A DNA stretch of 64,000 nucleotides from Cyclobacteriaceae bacterium. GTDB lineage: Bacteria; Bacteroidota; Bacteroidia; Cytophagales; Cyclobacteriaceae. Positions within the stretch are counted from its first letter, which is position 1. Every line of letters starts with the position of its first letter. A program made the translations under genes and the position numbers. This document shows, one piece after another, positions 42,320-52,032 of this stretch. Under the pieces are notes generated by a model that was not told the DNA's origin, did no database searches, and worked only from the letters and a program-made list of their open reading frames with translations. Location of the stretch: positions 62,001-126,000 of the forward strand of contig JAKLJG010000007.1 in NCBI GenBank assembly GCA_023151255.1, given 5' to 3'.

Positions 42320-43077
42320 TGGAAATTGATTATCTCACCAACCTGTTCATCATTATCATCGGATTTATTGCCGGTTTCCTGAACACCGTGGCCGGTGGCG
42401 GCTCGCTGATTAGTTTACCCATACTTATATTCCTGGGGTTACCCGGTTCGGTAGCCAACGCCACCAGCCGTGTGGCTATACTGGCCCAAAACATTTTTGC
42501 TGTTACAGGCTTCAACAGCAAAGGCATTAAACTGCCCATGCCATACAGCATTTTTCTATGCATTGCCTCACTCATAGGCGGAGTGATCGGTGCGAAGCTG
42601 GCAGTTGATATCCGCGATGCACTCTTTAACCGGATTCTTGCCATCATCATGATTTTGGTAGTGTTGAGCATTGTACTGGAGAAAAAAGTTAAAACCGATC
42701 ACCGTTCCGAGCGGCTTTCGCTCAGGCACCAGGTGTTGGGAACCTTTGCCTTTGTGTTGCTGGGTATTTATGGAGGATTTATCCAGGCAGGTATCGGCTT
42801 TCTGGTTATTGCTGTGCTCACCAACGTCAATCACCTGAGCCTTGTTAAAACCAACTACGTAAAGGTATTTGCAGCCATTGTTTACACCGGTGTATCGGTA
42901 TTTGTATTTACGCTGGAAGATAAAATTGTGTGGACTACCGGCTTGGTGCTGGCCATCGGCCAGGGATTTGGCGGCTGGTATGCCAGCCGGTGGAGTGTAG
43001 AAAAAGGCGATGTTTGGATTAAACGCATAATGATTGTTACAGTTTTTGCATTGGCCGTTAAACTGTGGTTCTTCTGA
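42319..43077 (+). CDS. TSUP (TauE/SafE) family membrane exporter
   Basis: 252 residues with about eight helices in two repeats, including the family motif GFLNTVAGGGSLISLPILI (19-37). TSUP proteins move sulphonates, sulphite or other small anions across the inner membrane; the substrate here is not known. It overlaps both neighbours by one base, so the SDR-TSUP-ATP-grasp genes are a tight operon. Confidence 0.93.
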   Translation: MEIDYLTNLFIIIIGFIAGFLNTVAGGGSLISLPILIFLGLPGSVANATSRVAILAQNIFAVTGFNSKGIKLPMPYSIFLCIASLIGGVIGAKLAVDIRDALFNRILAIIMILVVLSIVLEKKVKTDHRSERLSLRHQVLGTFAFVLLGIYGGFIQAGIGFLVIAVLTNVNHLSLVKTNYVKVFAAIVYTGVSVFVFTLEDKIVWTTGLVLAIGQGFGGWYASRWSVEKGDVWIKRIMIVTVFALAVKLWFF

Positions 43078-43970
43078 TGACCGACATAACATTATTGACC
43101 GACTCGCGCTATGTAAACCCGAAAGAAATTAACTGGTACATTCAGAATATTCTGGATGAAGACCAACTTCTTCGAACAGCGTTAGAAAAGCGTGGCTTGC
43201 GTGTAAGCAGAACAAACTGGGATAATGCTGATTATGACTGGGCAAACACCCGGTTTGCCGTGTTTCGAACAACCTGGGATTACTTCGATCGCTTTAACGA
43301 ATTTTCAATGTGGCTAAATGGAGCTGCAACTAAAACAACTTTCATTAATCCGATAGAACTGGTACGCTGGAACATGGATAAACATTACCTGCGCGATTTA
43401 AACCATCAAGGTATCGCAATTCCACCCACCGTTTTTATTGAACCAGGCGATGCGCAGTCGTTATATAAAATTGTCACAGAATCCGGCTGGGAAGACTGCA
43501 TTTTAAAACCAGCGATTTCAGGGGCGGCACGCCACACTTACCGGCTTAACCAGAAAACCATTCATGAACATGAAGCCATCTTTCGAAAGTTGATTACCCG
43601 TGAATCCATGCTGCTGCAAGAGTTTCAGCAACCGGTTATCGAGAAAGGCGAAGTAGCTTATATGCTTTTTAACGGCCGGTATAGCCATGCCGTATTGAAA
43701 AAAGCCAAACCCGGTGATTTCAGGGTGCAGGATGATTTTGGCGGAACGGTTCATGATTATAAACCTGCGCAACACGAAATTGAATTTGCCGAACAAGTTG
43801 TAGCCTGCTGTACCCCGCGGCCGGTGTATGCCCGCGTGGATGTTATTTGGAATAACCACCATGACCTTTGTGTTTCAGAACTCGAGCTCATTGAACCTGA
43901 ACTGTGGCTCAGAAAAAATAAACAGGCTGCTGAACACTTTGCAGAAGCCTTACTACAGGCAATAGGCTGA
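43077..43970 (+). CDS. ATP-grasp family protein (RimK/DcsG-like)
   Basis: 297 residues from the ATG at 43077, which shares an A with the TGA of the TSUP gene. Recognisable ATP-grasp features are a lysine in WEDCILKPAISGAARHTYR, the EFQQPVIEKGEVAYMLFNG metal and ATP region, and the ELELIEPELWLR end motif, close to the prokaryotic RimK/cycloserine-synthetase-like group. It would join a carboxylate to an amine or thiol using ATP; the substrates are unknown. Confidence 0.83.
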   Translation: MTDITLLTDSRYVNPKEINWYIQNILDEDQLLRTALEKRGLRVSRTNWDNADYDWANTRFAVFRTTWDYFDRFNEFSMWLNGAATKTTFINPIELVRWNMDKHYLRDLNHQGIAIPPTVFIEPGDAQSLYKIVTESGWEDCILKPAISGAARHTYRLNQKTIHEHEAIFRKLITRESMLLQEFQQPVIEKGEVAYMLFNGRYSHAVLKKAKPGDFRVQDDFGGTVHDYKPAQHEIEFAEQVVACCTPRPVYARVDVIWNNHHDLCVSELELIEPELWLRKNKQAAEHFAEALLQAIG

Positions 43971-44030
43971 TTTGATTATTGCCATACTAAAACCGGTGCC
44001 TTTTCGTATCTTGAAATCAAACAATAGGGC

Positions 44031-45278
44031 ATGGAGCTATACTACACGTTTTCTATTCTGATTGTACTGTCCGCCCTGTTTTCTTACCTCAACAGCCGGT
44101 ACTTAAAACTTCCTCCGGCCATTGGCATCATGCTGTTGGCCATGCTCACATCGATCAGCATAGTGATTGTCGGTAAATCGTATCCTCAATTTACCGGTTG
44201 GGTTTCTGACCTGATTGCGAGCATTGACTTTCCTTCGGTGCTTATGGGCGCCATGCTAAACTTTCTGCTCTTTGCCGGAGCCATTCACATCAGCATGGCC
44301 GACCTGCAAAAACAAAAAACACCTATCCTTATTCTTTCAACGGTTGGGGTAGTACTCTCTACGTTTATTATTGGTTCGCTGCTTTACGCCATCCTTTTGG
44401 CATTGGCAGTAAATGTTCCGCTCATTCAATGCCTGGTATTTGGCGCGCTCATCTCGCCTACCGATCCGCTGGCTGTTATTGCCATTCTGAAAAAAGCCGG
44501 ACTGAGCAAACCGTTAGAAGTAAAAATTTCGGGCGAATCATTGTTCAATGACGGTGTGGCTGTTTTGCTGTTCGCCATCCTGTTGCAACTGGCGCAAGGC
44601 AGCGAAGTAGACATTACATTCAAACATATTGCCGGCTTATTTGTACAAGAAGCTGTTGGTGGGCTGGCCATCGGATTTCTATTAGGCTATATCGGCTCGC
44701 AAGGCATCAAGCGCATTAATGACTACCAGGTAACGGTTTTGATTACCGTGGCCATTGTTATGGGCGGATACCTCATCACCCGCTTCCTGCATATTTCCAG
44801 CCCGCTTACCATGGCGGCTGCCGGCCTGGTAATTGGTAACTATGGCAAAGCCAAAGCCATGTCGGCTATAGACAAAGATTACCTGGATAAATTCTGGGAA
44901 ATGATTGATGAGATACTTAACGCCATCCTGTTCCTGATCATCGGGTTTGAAATTCTGCTTATTCCCGACATCCGCCAATATTGGCTGATAGGCTGCATAA
45001 GTATCGGCATCGTTTTGTTAAGCCGCTTGCTTTCCATCTGGCTGCCAACGCGGATACTTCCAAGCCTGGGGCGCTTTGATACCAAAACGCTCATCGTATT
45101 AGTTTGGGGAGGGCTGCGTGGCGGTGTATCGGTTGCACTTGCCTTAACCATTGACCCCCACCTGAACCAGAATCTTTTCCTGTCGGCTACGTACTACGTG
45201 GTGGTTTTTTCAATACTGGTGCAAGGCCTCAGTATCGGCAAGTTCATCAGCTTGATGAACTCCCGAAAGAAAGCCTGA
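44031..45278 (+). CDS. Sodium/proton antiporter, CPA1 family
   Basis: 415 residues with about 12 helices. The CPA1 motifs ISPTDPLAVIAILKKAG and SGESLFNDGVAVLLF (the ND pair that binds the cation) and VLVWGGLRGGVSVALAL are all present. It exchanges Na+ or Li+ for H+ at the inner membrane. It lacks the C-terminal cytosolic domain of long NhaP proteins. It is convergent with the PaaN gene. Confidence 0.94.
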   Translation: MELYYTFSILIVLSALFSYLNSRYLKLPPAIGIMLLAMLTSISIVIVGKSYPQFTGWVSDLIASIDFPSVLMGAMLNFLLFAGAIHISMADLQKQKTPILILSTVGVVLSTFIIGSLLYAILLALAVNVPLIQCLVFGALISPTDPLAVIAILKKAGLSKPLEVKISGESLFNDGVAVLLFAILLQLAQGSEVDITFKHIAGLFVQEAVGGLAIGFLLGYIGSQGIKRINDYQVTVLITVAIVMGGYLITRFLHISSPLTMAAAGLVIGNYGKAKAMSAIDKDYLDKFWEMIDEILNAILFLIIGFEILLIPDIRQYWLIGCISIGIVLLSRLLSIWLPTRILPSLGRFDTKTLIVLVWGGLRGGVSVALALTIDPHLNQNLFLSATYYVVVFSILVQGLSIGKFISLMNSRKKA

Positions 45279-45286
45279 CGTAGTCC

Positions 45287-46968
45287 TTAAACAGCCTTTA
45301 CTGGTTCACGGTGCCCCACCCAGGTAAAGCGCTTAATTACATATTCCGGATTAGTGAATGAGGCATTGCCGGCCGGATTACCCCCGGTAACATGGAAGTC
45401 GCTGAAGCCGGCATTTTGATTCATGTAAATACCTCCGGTAAGATTGAACGAAACCGGTGTGGCTGCAAGCGCCATCGCATCGGCAATTTTTTCGCGCATT
45501 GAAGCATCGGTTGTATATGCTCCGCAACTTATCGCGCCATGTTGCCGCGCAAGTTGCTGCGCAAGTTCAATAGATTGGTCGGTGTTCTTTGTTTTGATAA
45601 GCAGGGCTATCGGGCCGAATAATTCTTTGCTGAAAATATCCTTCTGCGCTGGATCGATCTCCACTACCACCGGAGTAGTTGTTCGGGCATTGGCAAACTG
45701 GGGGTTGGCAATGGTTCTTGATTTTAACCACACTTTACCGGGAAGTTTTTCTGCTTCAGCTACCCGATCGCACGTTTTTTTATTCTGCACCGTACCCAGT
45801 ACAAACGGGCCGGCTTTCGGGTTATCCACCAGGCTGTTCACATTATCCACAACCTTTTGGGCAAACTCATCAAAGCTTATAATCCCGTTTGCCGTTTTAA
45901 TTCCAGTTTCCGATATAAAAAAATTCTGAGGTGCCGTACACATTTGTCCGCTGTAAAGCGAAACTGAAAATGCCAGGTTAGCCGCCACCTTGTCGGCATC
46001 TTCAACGGAGTCAATAATCACCGAGTTCACTCCGGTCTTTTCAGTAAATGTTGTTTTTCCGGGTAGAGCTTCCAGATAACTGCCAAAAGCCGAGTTGCCG
46101 GTGAAGTCAATCAGCTTCACATCCGGATGTTCAGCCAATTCCTTCGTGATCATTTTTGAGTACGTATCCGGTGCCAGTTGACAGATGTTTGTATCGAGGT
46201 TATTTTCTTTCAGTACGTTTTGAATCTCGGCCACCACAATGGCAATAGGAAGTATCGCTCCAGGGTGAGGCTTTACGATTACCGGGTTACCTGTAATCAA
46301 ACTGGCGTAAAGGCCGGGTACGGTATTCCAGGTAGGAAAGGTAGAGCACCCGATAACCAGCGAAATTCCTTTGGGCACAGCACGCCACTCTTTATTGAGT
46401 TGGATATTGAATTTACCCATGGGTTTATCCCACAATGCTGCTGCCGGAAAGCGATTCAATTCTTCATAGCCGGCTGCAATGGCTTCAAGCGCGCGGTCAG
46501 CTGCATGCGGACCCGATGCCTGAAAGGCCATCATATACCCCTGGCCGGTAGTATGCATAGTGGCGTAGGCTATTTCAAAGAAACGGGCCTTCACGCGTTC
46601 CAGCGATTCTACTAAAATCCCGGCCCGATCCTGCACACTTACTTTACGCCAAACATGATAGGCCCTGTTTGCCCGGTCAATCAATGTTTTGAAAATGTTT
46701 TGGTTGAGAAGGACGGGTAAGAAATACCGAGGGCCAGTTGCGTGTAGGGTGATTCTTCTTCTCCAATCCAGCCTTCGGGAACATCCTGCTTAAGTTCCTC
46801 AAATCGTTTTCCGAGCAGGCTTTTAAATTTTGCCTGGCCATCGGCATCAGCAGTTTCACCGTAAACAGCCGGAGCCGGATGTTCCGGATAAGCGGCAAAG
46901 TACGTGCGGTTGTGAAGGGCCTCAATGGCTTTGTTCAGGATTGCTTCGTGCTTCTTAAATAAACTCAT
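45287..46968 (-). pseudogene. paaN: PaaN-like aldehyde dehydrogenase gene split by a -1 frameshift
   Basis: Two adjacent minus-strand frames encode one protein. The first (46968-46681, 95 residues) starts MSLFKKHEAILNKAIEALHNRTYFAAYPEHP, the PaaN N-terminus, and stops after SFSTKTFSKH. The second (46684-45287) opens with TTG and continues IDRANRAYHVWRKVSVQDRAG, exactly where the family goes on. Adding one A to the run of four in TTTTCAAAACATTG (near 46688) would restore about 560 residues, the family length. The aldehyde-dehydrogenase core, with the cysteine of SGQMCTAPQ, is intact. It may be a true pseudogene, a sequencing error in the homopolymer, or a coupled split gene (the frames overlap by four bases). 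Confidence 0.88.
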
Positions 46969-46969
46969 G

Positions 46970-47467
46970 TTACAATTCTATCGGTTTAGTCTTCAATCGT
47001 GTTAATACAAGTTGTGCAAGCACTTTGCTTTCTTTTGGTCGGGGTACGTCACCAATGGCCACCATCACATACAAATCACCTTCACGTACCCAAAGTTGCT
47101 GTGCATCCGGGCCGTCAATTGTATAGGCTTCATCTCCAATCCCACTTGTTGGCTTGCCTACCTTAACTTTCTCAAATTCTTCAATGGTAGTAAATATTAC
47201 ATAGCCAAAGTGAGCTTCCATTCCTGTAGTTTCGCCCACGTACGAACATCCGCGACCACCCAGGTATTCCTCATTAATCTCAGCAGGTTCTTCAGACAGT
47301 CTTACTCCAAGTGCTCTTTCAACTTCAGTTTTCGTTAAATACCCGCATACACCATTCAGTGTAGGTTGCTCACCCGAATCATCCTGGGGTAGTTCTGAAC
47401 CAGAACCAGATTTTGGTCCACACGAAACAATAAGAAAGCAGATTATTAAAAAGTTGACTAGCCTCAT
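46970..47467 (-). CDS. Small lipoprotein of unknown function
   Basis: 165 residues with a lipobox IVSC (C16) and an acidic low-complexity linker. The soluble part is a likely alpha/beta domain with a pair of cysteines, C42 (VCGYLTKTEVERALG) and C74 (GGRGCSYVG), that could form a disulphide. The pattern is reminiscent of DUF3558-like lipoproteins, but I cannot confirm it. It lies three bases after the DUF4197 gene and one base before the PaaN gene, so they may be co-transcribed. Confidence 0.7.
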   Translation of the reverse strand: MRLVNFLIICFLIVSCGPKSGSGSELPQDDSGEQPTLNGVCGYLTKTEVERALGVRLSEEPAEINEEYLGGRGCSYVGETTGMEAHFGYVIFTTIEEFEKVKVGKPTSGIGDEAYTIDGPDAQQLWVREGDLYVMVAIGDVPRPKESKVLAQLVLTRLKTKPIEL

Positions 47468-47470
47468 ACT

Positions 47471-48187
47471 TTATTTGTTATATCCAAAAACTTTTTTCAG
47501 CAAGTCGGTTGTTCGCGCCACCGGATCTTCACGAATGTTCTTTTCTTCCTTGGCAATCATCAGAAACAACCCATCAATGGCTTTATCGGTGGCATAGTCA
47601 TCGAGGTTGGGATTTACTTTTTCCACCGTTGGAATTTTATTATACCGGGTTACCAGGTCGCTGTAATATTTTGTAGCATTTACTTTATTCAATGCGTTTT
47701 GAATAACCGGCTTAAACTTTTCTTTCAACTGGGCTAATGTGGTGCGCTTCAGGTATTGGGTGGCTGCGTCCTGATCGCCTTTCAAAATCCCCCAGGCATC
47801 CTCAATCGTCATAGATTTAATCGCGCTGATGAAAATCGGCTTAGCTTCTTTGGCGGCATCCTCAGCACCGCGGTTAAGGGTCATAATAAACTTATCCACT
47901 TCACCACCCAGACCAATGTCACGTAGCGTATTTTCGACTCTCTTCACATCGGGTGGAAAGGGTATTTTAATTTCCGGGTTTTTGAAGTACCCATCCAACT
48001 GCGATACCTGGTCGGAGCCCTTCGAGATACCATTGATCAGCGCTTCTTTTAACCCATCCGCTACTTCGGCTGTTGTCAGTGGTTTTTCACCACCGATGGA
48101 TTTATTCAAATCACCAAGCGCCTGGTTAAGTTGGGTGGTGGTGCAGGAAAAAGAGAATAGCAAAAAAATTATACTTGTTCGAATCAT
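47471..48187 (-). CDS. DUF4197 lipoprotein
   Basis: 238 residues with a lipobox-like FSFSC (C15), then the helical DUF4197 domain: EVADGLKEALINGISKGSDQV, FPPDVKRVENTLRDIGLGGEVDKFIMTLNRGAEDAA, then DYATDKAIDGLFLMIAKEEKNIREDP. The function of the family is not known. First gene of the lipoprotein-lipoprotein-paaN group. Confidence 0.92.
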   Translation of the reverse strand: MIRTSIIFLLFSFSCTTTQLNQALGDLNKSIGGEKPLTTAEVADGLKEALINGISKGSDQVSQLDGYFKNPEIKIPFPPDVKRVENTLRDIGLGGEVDKFIMTLNRGAEDAAKEAKPIFISAIKSMTIEDAWGILKGDQDAATQYLKRTTLAQLKEKFKPVIQNALNKVNATKYYSDLVTRYNKIPTVEKVNPNLDDYATDKAIDGLFLMIAKEEKNIREDPVARTTDLLKKVFGYNK

Positions 48188-48293
48188 GCTGGCTGGTTGA
48201 GGGGCCTAAATTACCGAACATTCATTAAAACCCATGATATAAAATTTTCAAAATCCTAAGGTATTTAATTTATTGCATCTTAGGGCTATTAAA

Positions 48294-49541
48294 ATGAAAC
48301 CCATCCTAGCTGAAATACTGGCCATTGGCGATGAACTGCTCATCGGGCAGACCCTGGATACCAACTCGCACTGGATTAGCGGAGAACTGGACAAGGCCGG
48401 AATCAAAACTGTTCGCAGAACAACCGTAGGCGATACCGAAGTTGAAATTCTTACCGCTTTTGCCGAAGCCGAAAAACGTGCCGACATTATTTTGATTACC
48501 GGTGGCCTGGGCCCAACCAGCGATGACCTGACCAAGCCCTGCCTGGCAAAATACTTTAACTGCGAAATCAAAATCCATGAAGAAGCCTTGGCCGAGGTAA
48601 CAGAATTTTTTAAAAGCCGCGGCCGCGAACTTACCGAAACCAACCGGCAGCAGGCCGCCCTGCCCGTGTGTTGCGAAAAAATTACCAACGCCATCGGCAC
48701 CGCACCGGGCATGTGGTTTGAACGAAATAAAAAGGTATTCGTTTCAATGCCGGGCGTACCCCATGAAATGAAACGCATGATGCAGGAAACGGTAATCCCT
48801 AAACTCCGTAAAACTTTTGCACTACCGGCAATTCTTCACCGCATCATCCGCACAGCCGGCATTGGCGAATCTTTTCTTGCCGATAAAATTGCCGGGTGGG
48901 AGAAGGCGCTGCCGCCAACTATGAAACTTGCTTTCCTTCCCGGACTAGGGGAAGTAAAACTGAGGCTAACAGCCTATGGAAACTCCCGCGAACAACTCTA
49001 TCGCGAAACAGACGAGCATATTGAACAGTTGAGATCCCTGATAGGAAATTTTATTTATGCATTTGAAGATGTAGAACTTGAACAGGTTATCGGGCAACAA
49101 TTGCGCGAACGCAAGCTAACACTGGCCATAGCCGAAAGCTGCACGGGAGGCTACCTCTCACACCTGATAACCACCATACCCGGAAGTTCAGATTATTTTA
49201 TGGGAAGCATGATCCCTTACGCATATGATATCAAAATGCGGCAACTGGGCGTGAAGCCCGAAACACTTGAACGCTACGGGGCAGTAAGCGAACCCACCAT
49301 TATTGAAATGGCTAACATCGTGCGGGCAAAATTCAACACCGATATTGGCGTTGCTACCAGCGGTATTGCCGGGCCCGGTGGTGCAACCCCCGAAAAACCG
49401 GTAGGTACGGTTTGGATAGCCTACTCCGACAAGCACCAAACCGTTACCCGCAAACTACAGCTTTCGAAAGACCGGATTTTGAACATAAAACTGGCTTCCG
49501 TAGCGGTGCTGAACCTTATCCGGCTAAGCATGCCAAAATAA
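48294..49541 (+). CDS. cinA: CinA family protein (competence/damage-inducible, NMN deamidase)
   Basis: 415 residues from the ATG at 48294. The N-terminal COG1058 domain (EILAIGDELLIGQTLDTNSHWI, ITGGLGPTSDD, PGVPHEMK) and the C-terminal NMN deamidase domain (IAESCTGGYLSHLITTIPGSS, TSGIAGPGGATPEKPVGTVWIA) are complete. CinA recycles pyridine nucleotides and is linked to DNA damage and competence. A single-gene unit. Confidence 0.96.
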   Translation: MKPILAEILAIGDELLIGQTLDTNSHWISGELDKAGIKTVRRTTVGDTEVEILTAFAEAEKRADIILITGGLGPTSDDLTKPCLAKYFNCEIKIHEEALAEVTEFFKSRGRELTETNRQQAALPVCCEKITNAIGTAPGMWFERNKKVFVSMPGVPHEMKRMMQETVIPKLRKTFALPAILHRIIRTAGIGESFLADKIAGWEKALPPTMKLAFLPGLGEVKLRLTAYGNSREQLYRETDEHIEQLRSLIGNFIYAFEDVELEQVIGQQLRERKLTLAIAESCTGGYLSHLITTIPGSSDYFMGSMIPYAYDIKMRQLGVKPETLERYGAVSEPTIIEMANIVRAKFNTDIGVATSGIAGPGGATPEKPVGTVWIAYSDKHQTVTRKLQLSKDRILNIKLASVAVLNLIRLSMPK

Positions 49542-49719
49542 TAAGGGACCGGTACCTCCTGCACCAGCCCCTTTATTCAACCAAACCCTCTTAGCCGAAT
49601 TCAGTTTATGATGGTTAAAATAAAACAGGTCAACTTACCACAGCTATGACTCTGATCATGGAAAAAAACTGATAATGGTCAACGGCTATTGCCGAGCTAT
49701 CGGGAAGGAAGAAAAATAG

Positions 49720-49727
49720 TAACTTTG
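49720..49727 (+). promoter_or_regulatory. -7 box (TAACTTTG) for the E2 gene
   Basis: TAACTTTG matches TAnnTTTG and lies 23 bases before the ATG at 49751. The nearest TTG upstream is too far away for a normal -33 spacing. Confidence 0.4.
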
Positions 49728-49750
49728 GCCGGTAATAAACGAAACGCAGC

Positions 49751-51049
49751 ATGGCACTGGTTGAATTGATTATGCCCAAAATGGGCGAAAGCATTATGGA
49801 AGCCACCATCTTGTCGTGGCTGAAAAAACCAGGTGACAAAATTGAGCAGGATGAATCGGTGCTGGAGGTTGCCACCGACAAGGTAGATACTGAGGTACCC
49901 TCTACCCATGCCGGGGTACTAAAAGAAATTCTGGCTAAAGAAGGTGAGGTGGTTAAAGTGGGTAAACCCATCGCTATTATCGCCACCGAAGCCGATGCAG
50001 CCACCACTCCGGTAACTGAAAAGCAGCCGCCTGCCAAAAAAACCGAACCGGTTAAAGATACCGGTACCCCGGCTCCCACCAACGGAGCATCAAAAACTGT
50101 TGCCACTGATTTTAAATCAGCCTCCCGTTTTTACTCGCCCCTGGTTAAAAACATTGCACGTGAGGAGAATATACCGGTTATGGAACTGGAGACCATTCCC
50201 GGCACGGGCCTGGAAGGACGGGTAACCAAAAAAGATATTTTAGCCTACGTGCAGCACCGCAAGCTGGGCCAAACCATCCAGTCGGTACAACAGCATGCCG
50301 GTGTAACCACACCAAAACCCGCCCCGGTTTCCATTTCGGGTGGAGATGAAATTATTGAAATGGACCGCATGCGCAAAATGATTGCTGAGCGCATGGTAGA
50401 CTCGAAACGGATTTCTCCGCACGTTACCTCATTTGTCGAAGCCGATGTGACCAGTATCGTATTCTGGCGCAATAAGGTGAAGAACGAATTCCAGAAACGC
50501 TTTGGAGAAAGTTTAACCTTTACTCCCATCTTTATTGAAGCCGTAGCCAGCGCCATCAAGGATTTTCCTATGATCAACATCCAGGTGGATGGCGACCGCA
50601 TTATAAAAAAGAAAGACATTAACATCGGCATGGCCGTTGCCCTGCCCACCGGCAACCTGATTGTTCCTGTTATTAAAAATGCCGACCAATACAATATTAC
50701 CGGGCTGGCCAAAATTGTGAACGATCTGGCTAATCGGGCACGCGATAATAAACTGAAACCCGATGACCTTGCTGGTGGAACATATACGGTATCCAACGTG
50801 GGCTCGTTTGGCAACGTAATGGGCACACCCATCATCATGCAGCCACAGGTAGGCATCCTGGCGCTGGGTGCCATCCAAAAGAAACCGGCCGTTGTTGAAA
50901 CGCCTTACGGTGATGCCATTGTGGTACGGCATAAAATGTTCCTTTCGCACTCGTACGACCACCGCGTGGTGGATGGTGCGCTGGGCGGATCATTTGTACG
51001 CAGAGTAGCCGACTACCTCGAAAAATTTGATATCAACCGGGCACTGTAG
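49751..51049 (+). CDS. 2-oxo acid dehydrogenase E2 (dihydrolipoyl acyltransferase)
   Basis: 432 residues: one lipoyl domain (1-78) with the lipoylated K44 (EVATDKVDTEVPS), a Pro/Ala/Thr-rich linker, a peripheral subunit-binding domain (about 125-170, VKNIAREENIPV), and the catalytic domain with the HRVVDGALGG active site near residue 400. It is the acyltransferase of the branched-chain or pyruvate dehydrogenase complex; no E1 or E3 gene is adjacent in the window, so which complex it serves is not certain. Confidence 0.93.
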   Translation: MALVELIMPKMGESIMEATILSWLKKPGDKIEQDESVLEVATDKVDTEVPSTHAGVLKEILAKEGEVVKVGKPIAIIATEADAATTPVTEKQPPAKKTEPVKDTGTPAPTNGASKTVATDFKSASRFYSPLVKNIAREENIPVMELETIPGTGLEGRVTKKDILAYVQHRKLGQTIQSVQQHAGVTTPKPAPVSISGGDEIIEMDRMRKMIAERMVDSKRISPHVTSFVEADVTSIVFWRNKVKNEFQKRFGESLTFTPIFIEAVASAIKDFPMINIQVDGDRIIKKKDINIGMAVALPTGNLIVPVIKNADQYNITGLAKIVNDLANRARDNKLKPDDLAGGTYTVSNVGSFGNVMGTPIIMQPQVGILALGAIQKKPAVVETPYGDAIVVRHKMFLSHSYDHRVVDGALGGSFVRRVADYLEKFDINRAL

Positions 51050-51056
51050 CAGGTCG

Positions 51057-51680
51057 ATGGCTAAAATCATTTCCTTCATTAGCCGCAAAGGCGGCACCGG
51101 CAAAACCACCAATGCCATTAACCTGGCCACCGCACTGCACCATGGCGGAAAGAAAGTTTTGTTGGTTGAAACCGATACCAACTATACGCTTAACACGCTG
51201 CGTAAAATGGAGCAACTAAAGGGCGAAGCCGGAGGAACCTTGTTTGAAATACTTGGTTCGCACGACCACCAGGTGGCCGATGAACTCATCCGGATAAAGC
51301 AAACCCCGGGGCTACACTTTATTATCGTTGACAGTGCCGGAAAAACCACCGATGAGGGCATAAAAAAACTTTGTCTGGTGAGCGATGCGGTTATTGTTCC
51401 GACCAGCCTTACGCAAAATGATTTGCTGGTAACCTACCAAACCGTGGCCGACCTGGCCCCGGCACGGGCATTGAACCCTAACCTGAAAATTATGGTGCTG
51501 CCCAACCGCATCCACAGCTTTACCAAAATGAAAACCGTGCACGACAGCCTGAGCAACGTGGATGCCATTATTCTGGATGTAATGGTGCCGCAGAAAAACG
51601 TTTTTGTAAATTTCAGTACGGTAACCGCAGAAACCGAATACCAGCCCGTGGTAAATGAATTGATGAAGCACCTGAAATGA
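51057..51680 (+). CDS. ParA/MinD-family ATPase
   Basis: 207 residues from the ATG at 51057, seven bases after the E2 stop, with an AGG just upstream. The deviant Walker A motif RKGGTGKTT (K11, K16) and the VDSAGKTTDEG switch region are typical of short ParA-type ATPases. No ParB gene or parS-like site is nearby, so it is an orphan ParA and may position a protein complex rather than DNA. The next gene starts inside its stop codon. Confidence 0.92.
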   Translation: MAKIISFISRKGGTGKTTNAINLATALHHGGKKVLLVETDTNYTLNTLRKMEQLKGEAGGTLFEILGSHDHQVADELIRIKQTPGLHFIIVDSAGKTTDEGIKKLCLVSDAVIVPTSLTQNDLLVTYQTVADLAPARALNPNLKIMVLPNRIHSFTKMKTVHDSLSNVDAIILDVMVPQKNVFVNFSTVTAETEYQPVVNELMKHLK

Positions 51681-51994
51681 GTAAGAATAAAAATCCGCTG
51701 AAAGATCTGGATCTGTTTTTAAAACAGCAGGCCGCTTCGTTTGTAAACCCCACCCCACTGAGTGAACGCGTGGTTTCCACGTCCTCTGAACCCGGCCCGG
51801 AAACAAATGATGATCTCATAACCCGCCTTTCAGGTCTGGCCCAACATGACCGTGAGAAATTCCTGGACCTCATTATCCGGGCAGCCGAAAAAGATCCTTC
51901 ACCCGGCAGTACCATGCTCATTAATACAGCACTTTATTTGAAAAGCGGAGCTAACTGGAAAGAGGCCGTACGCCAGTATTGGCAAAACAAATAA
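51677..51994 (+). CDS. Small protein paired with the ParA-like ATPase
   Basis: 105 residues, no known family. The N-terminal part (1-45) is polar with a basic MSKNKNPLK start; the C-terminal half is helical (ITRLSGLAQHDREKFLDLIIRAAEKDP). It overlaps the ParA-like stop by four bases (ATGA), so the two are translationally coupled. Small basic-start partners of orphan ParA proteins often stimulate the ATPase; this is only suggestive here. Confidence 0.8.
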   Translation: MSKNKNPLKDLDLFLKQQAASFVNPTPLSERVVSTSSEPGPETNDDLITRLSGLAQHDREKFLDLIIRAAEKDPSPGSTMLINTALYLKSGANWKEAVRQYWQNK

Positions 51995-52007
51995 TCCGGT
52001 ATTTTTG
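51979..52007 (+). promoter_or_regulatory. Promoter of the cystathionine gamma-synthase-family gene
   Basis: TTG at 51979-51981 and TATTTTTG at 52000-52007 are separated by 18 bases, a good fit to the Bacteroidota -33/-7 arrangement. The start codon at 52033 follows 25 bases after the box. The promoter lies over the end of the small ParA partner gene. Confidence 0.6.
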
Positions 52008-52032
52008 CCGGTCGCAAAAAAAAATACAAACC

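Noticed and set aside
46684-46925. An 82-residue ORF on the minus strand over the PaaN 5' region
   Set aside because: It overlaps the genuine N-terminal PaaN half in another frame and has no recognisable sequence.
49542-49750. Terminator downstream of cinA
   Set aside because: A partial AAGGG/CCCTT pairing exists but the stem has mismatches and no strong U-run.
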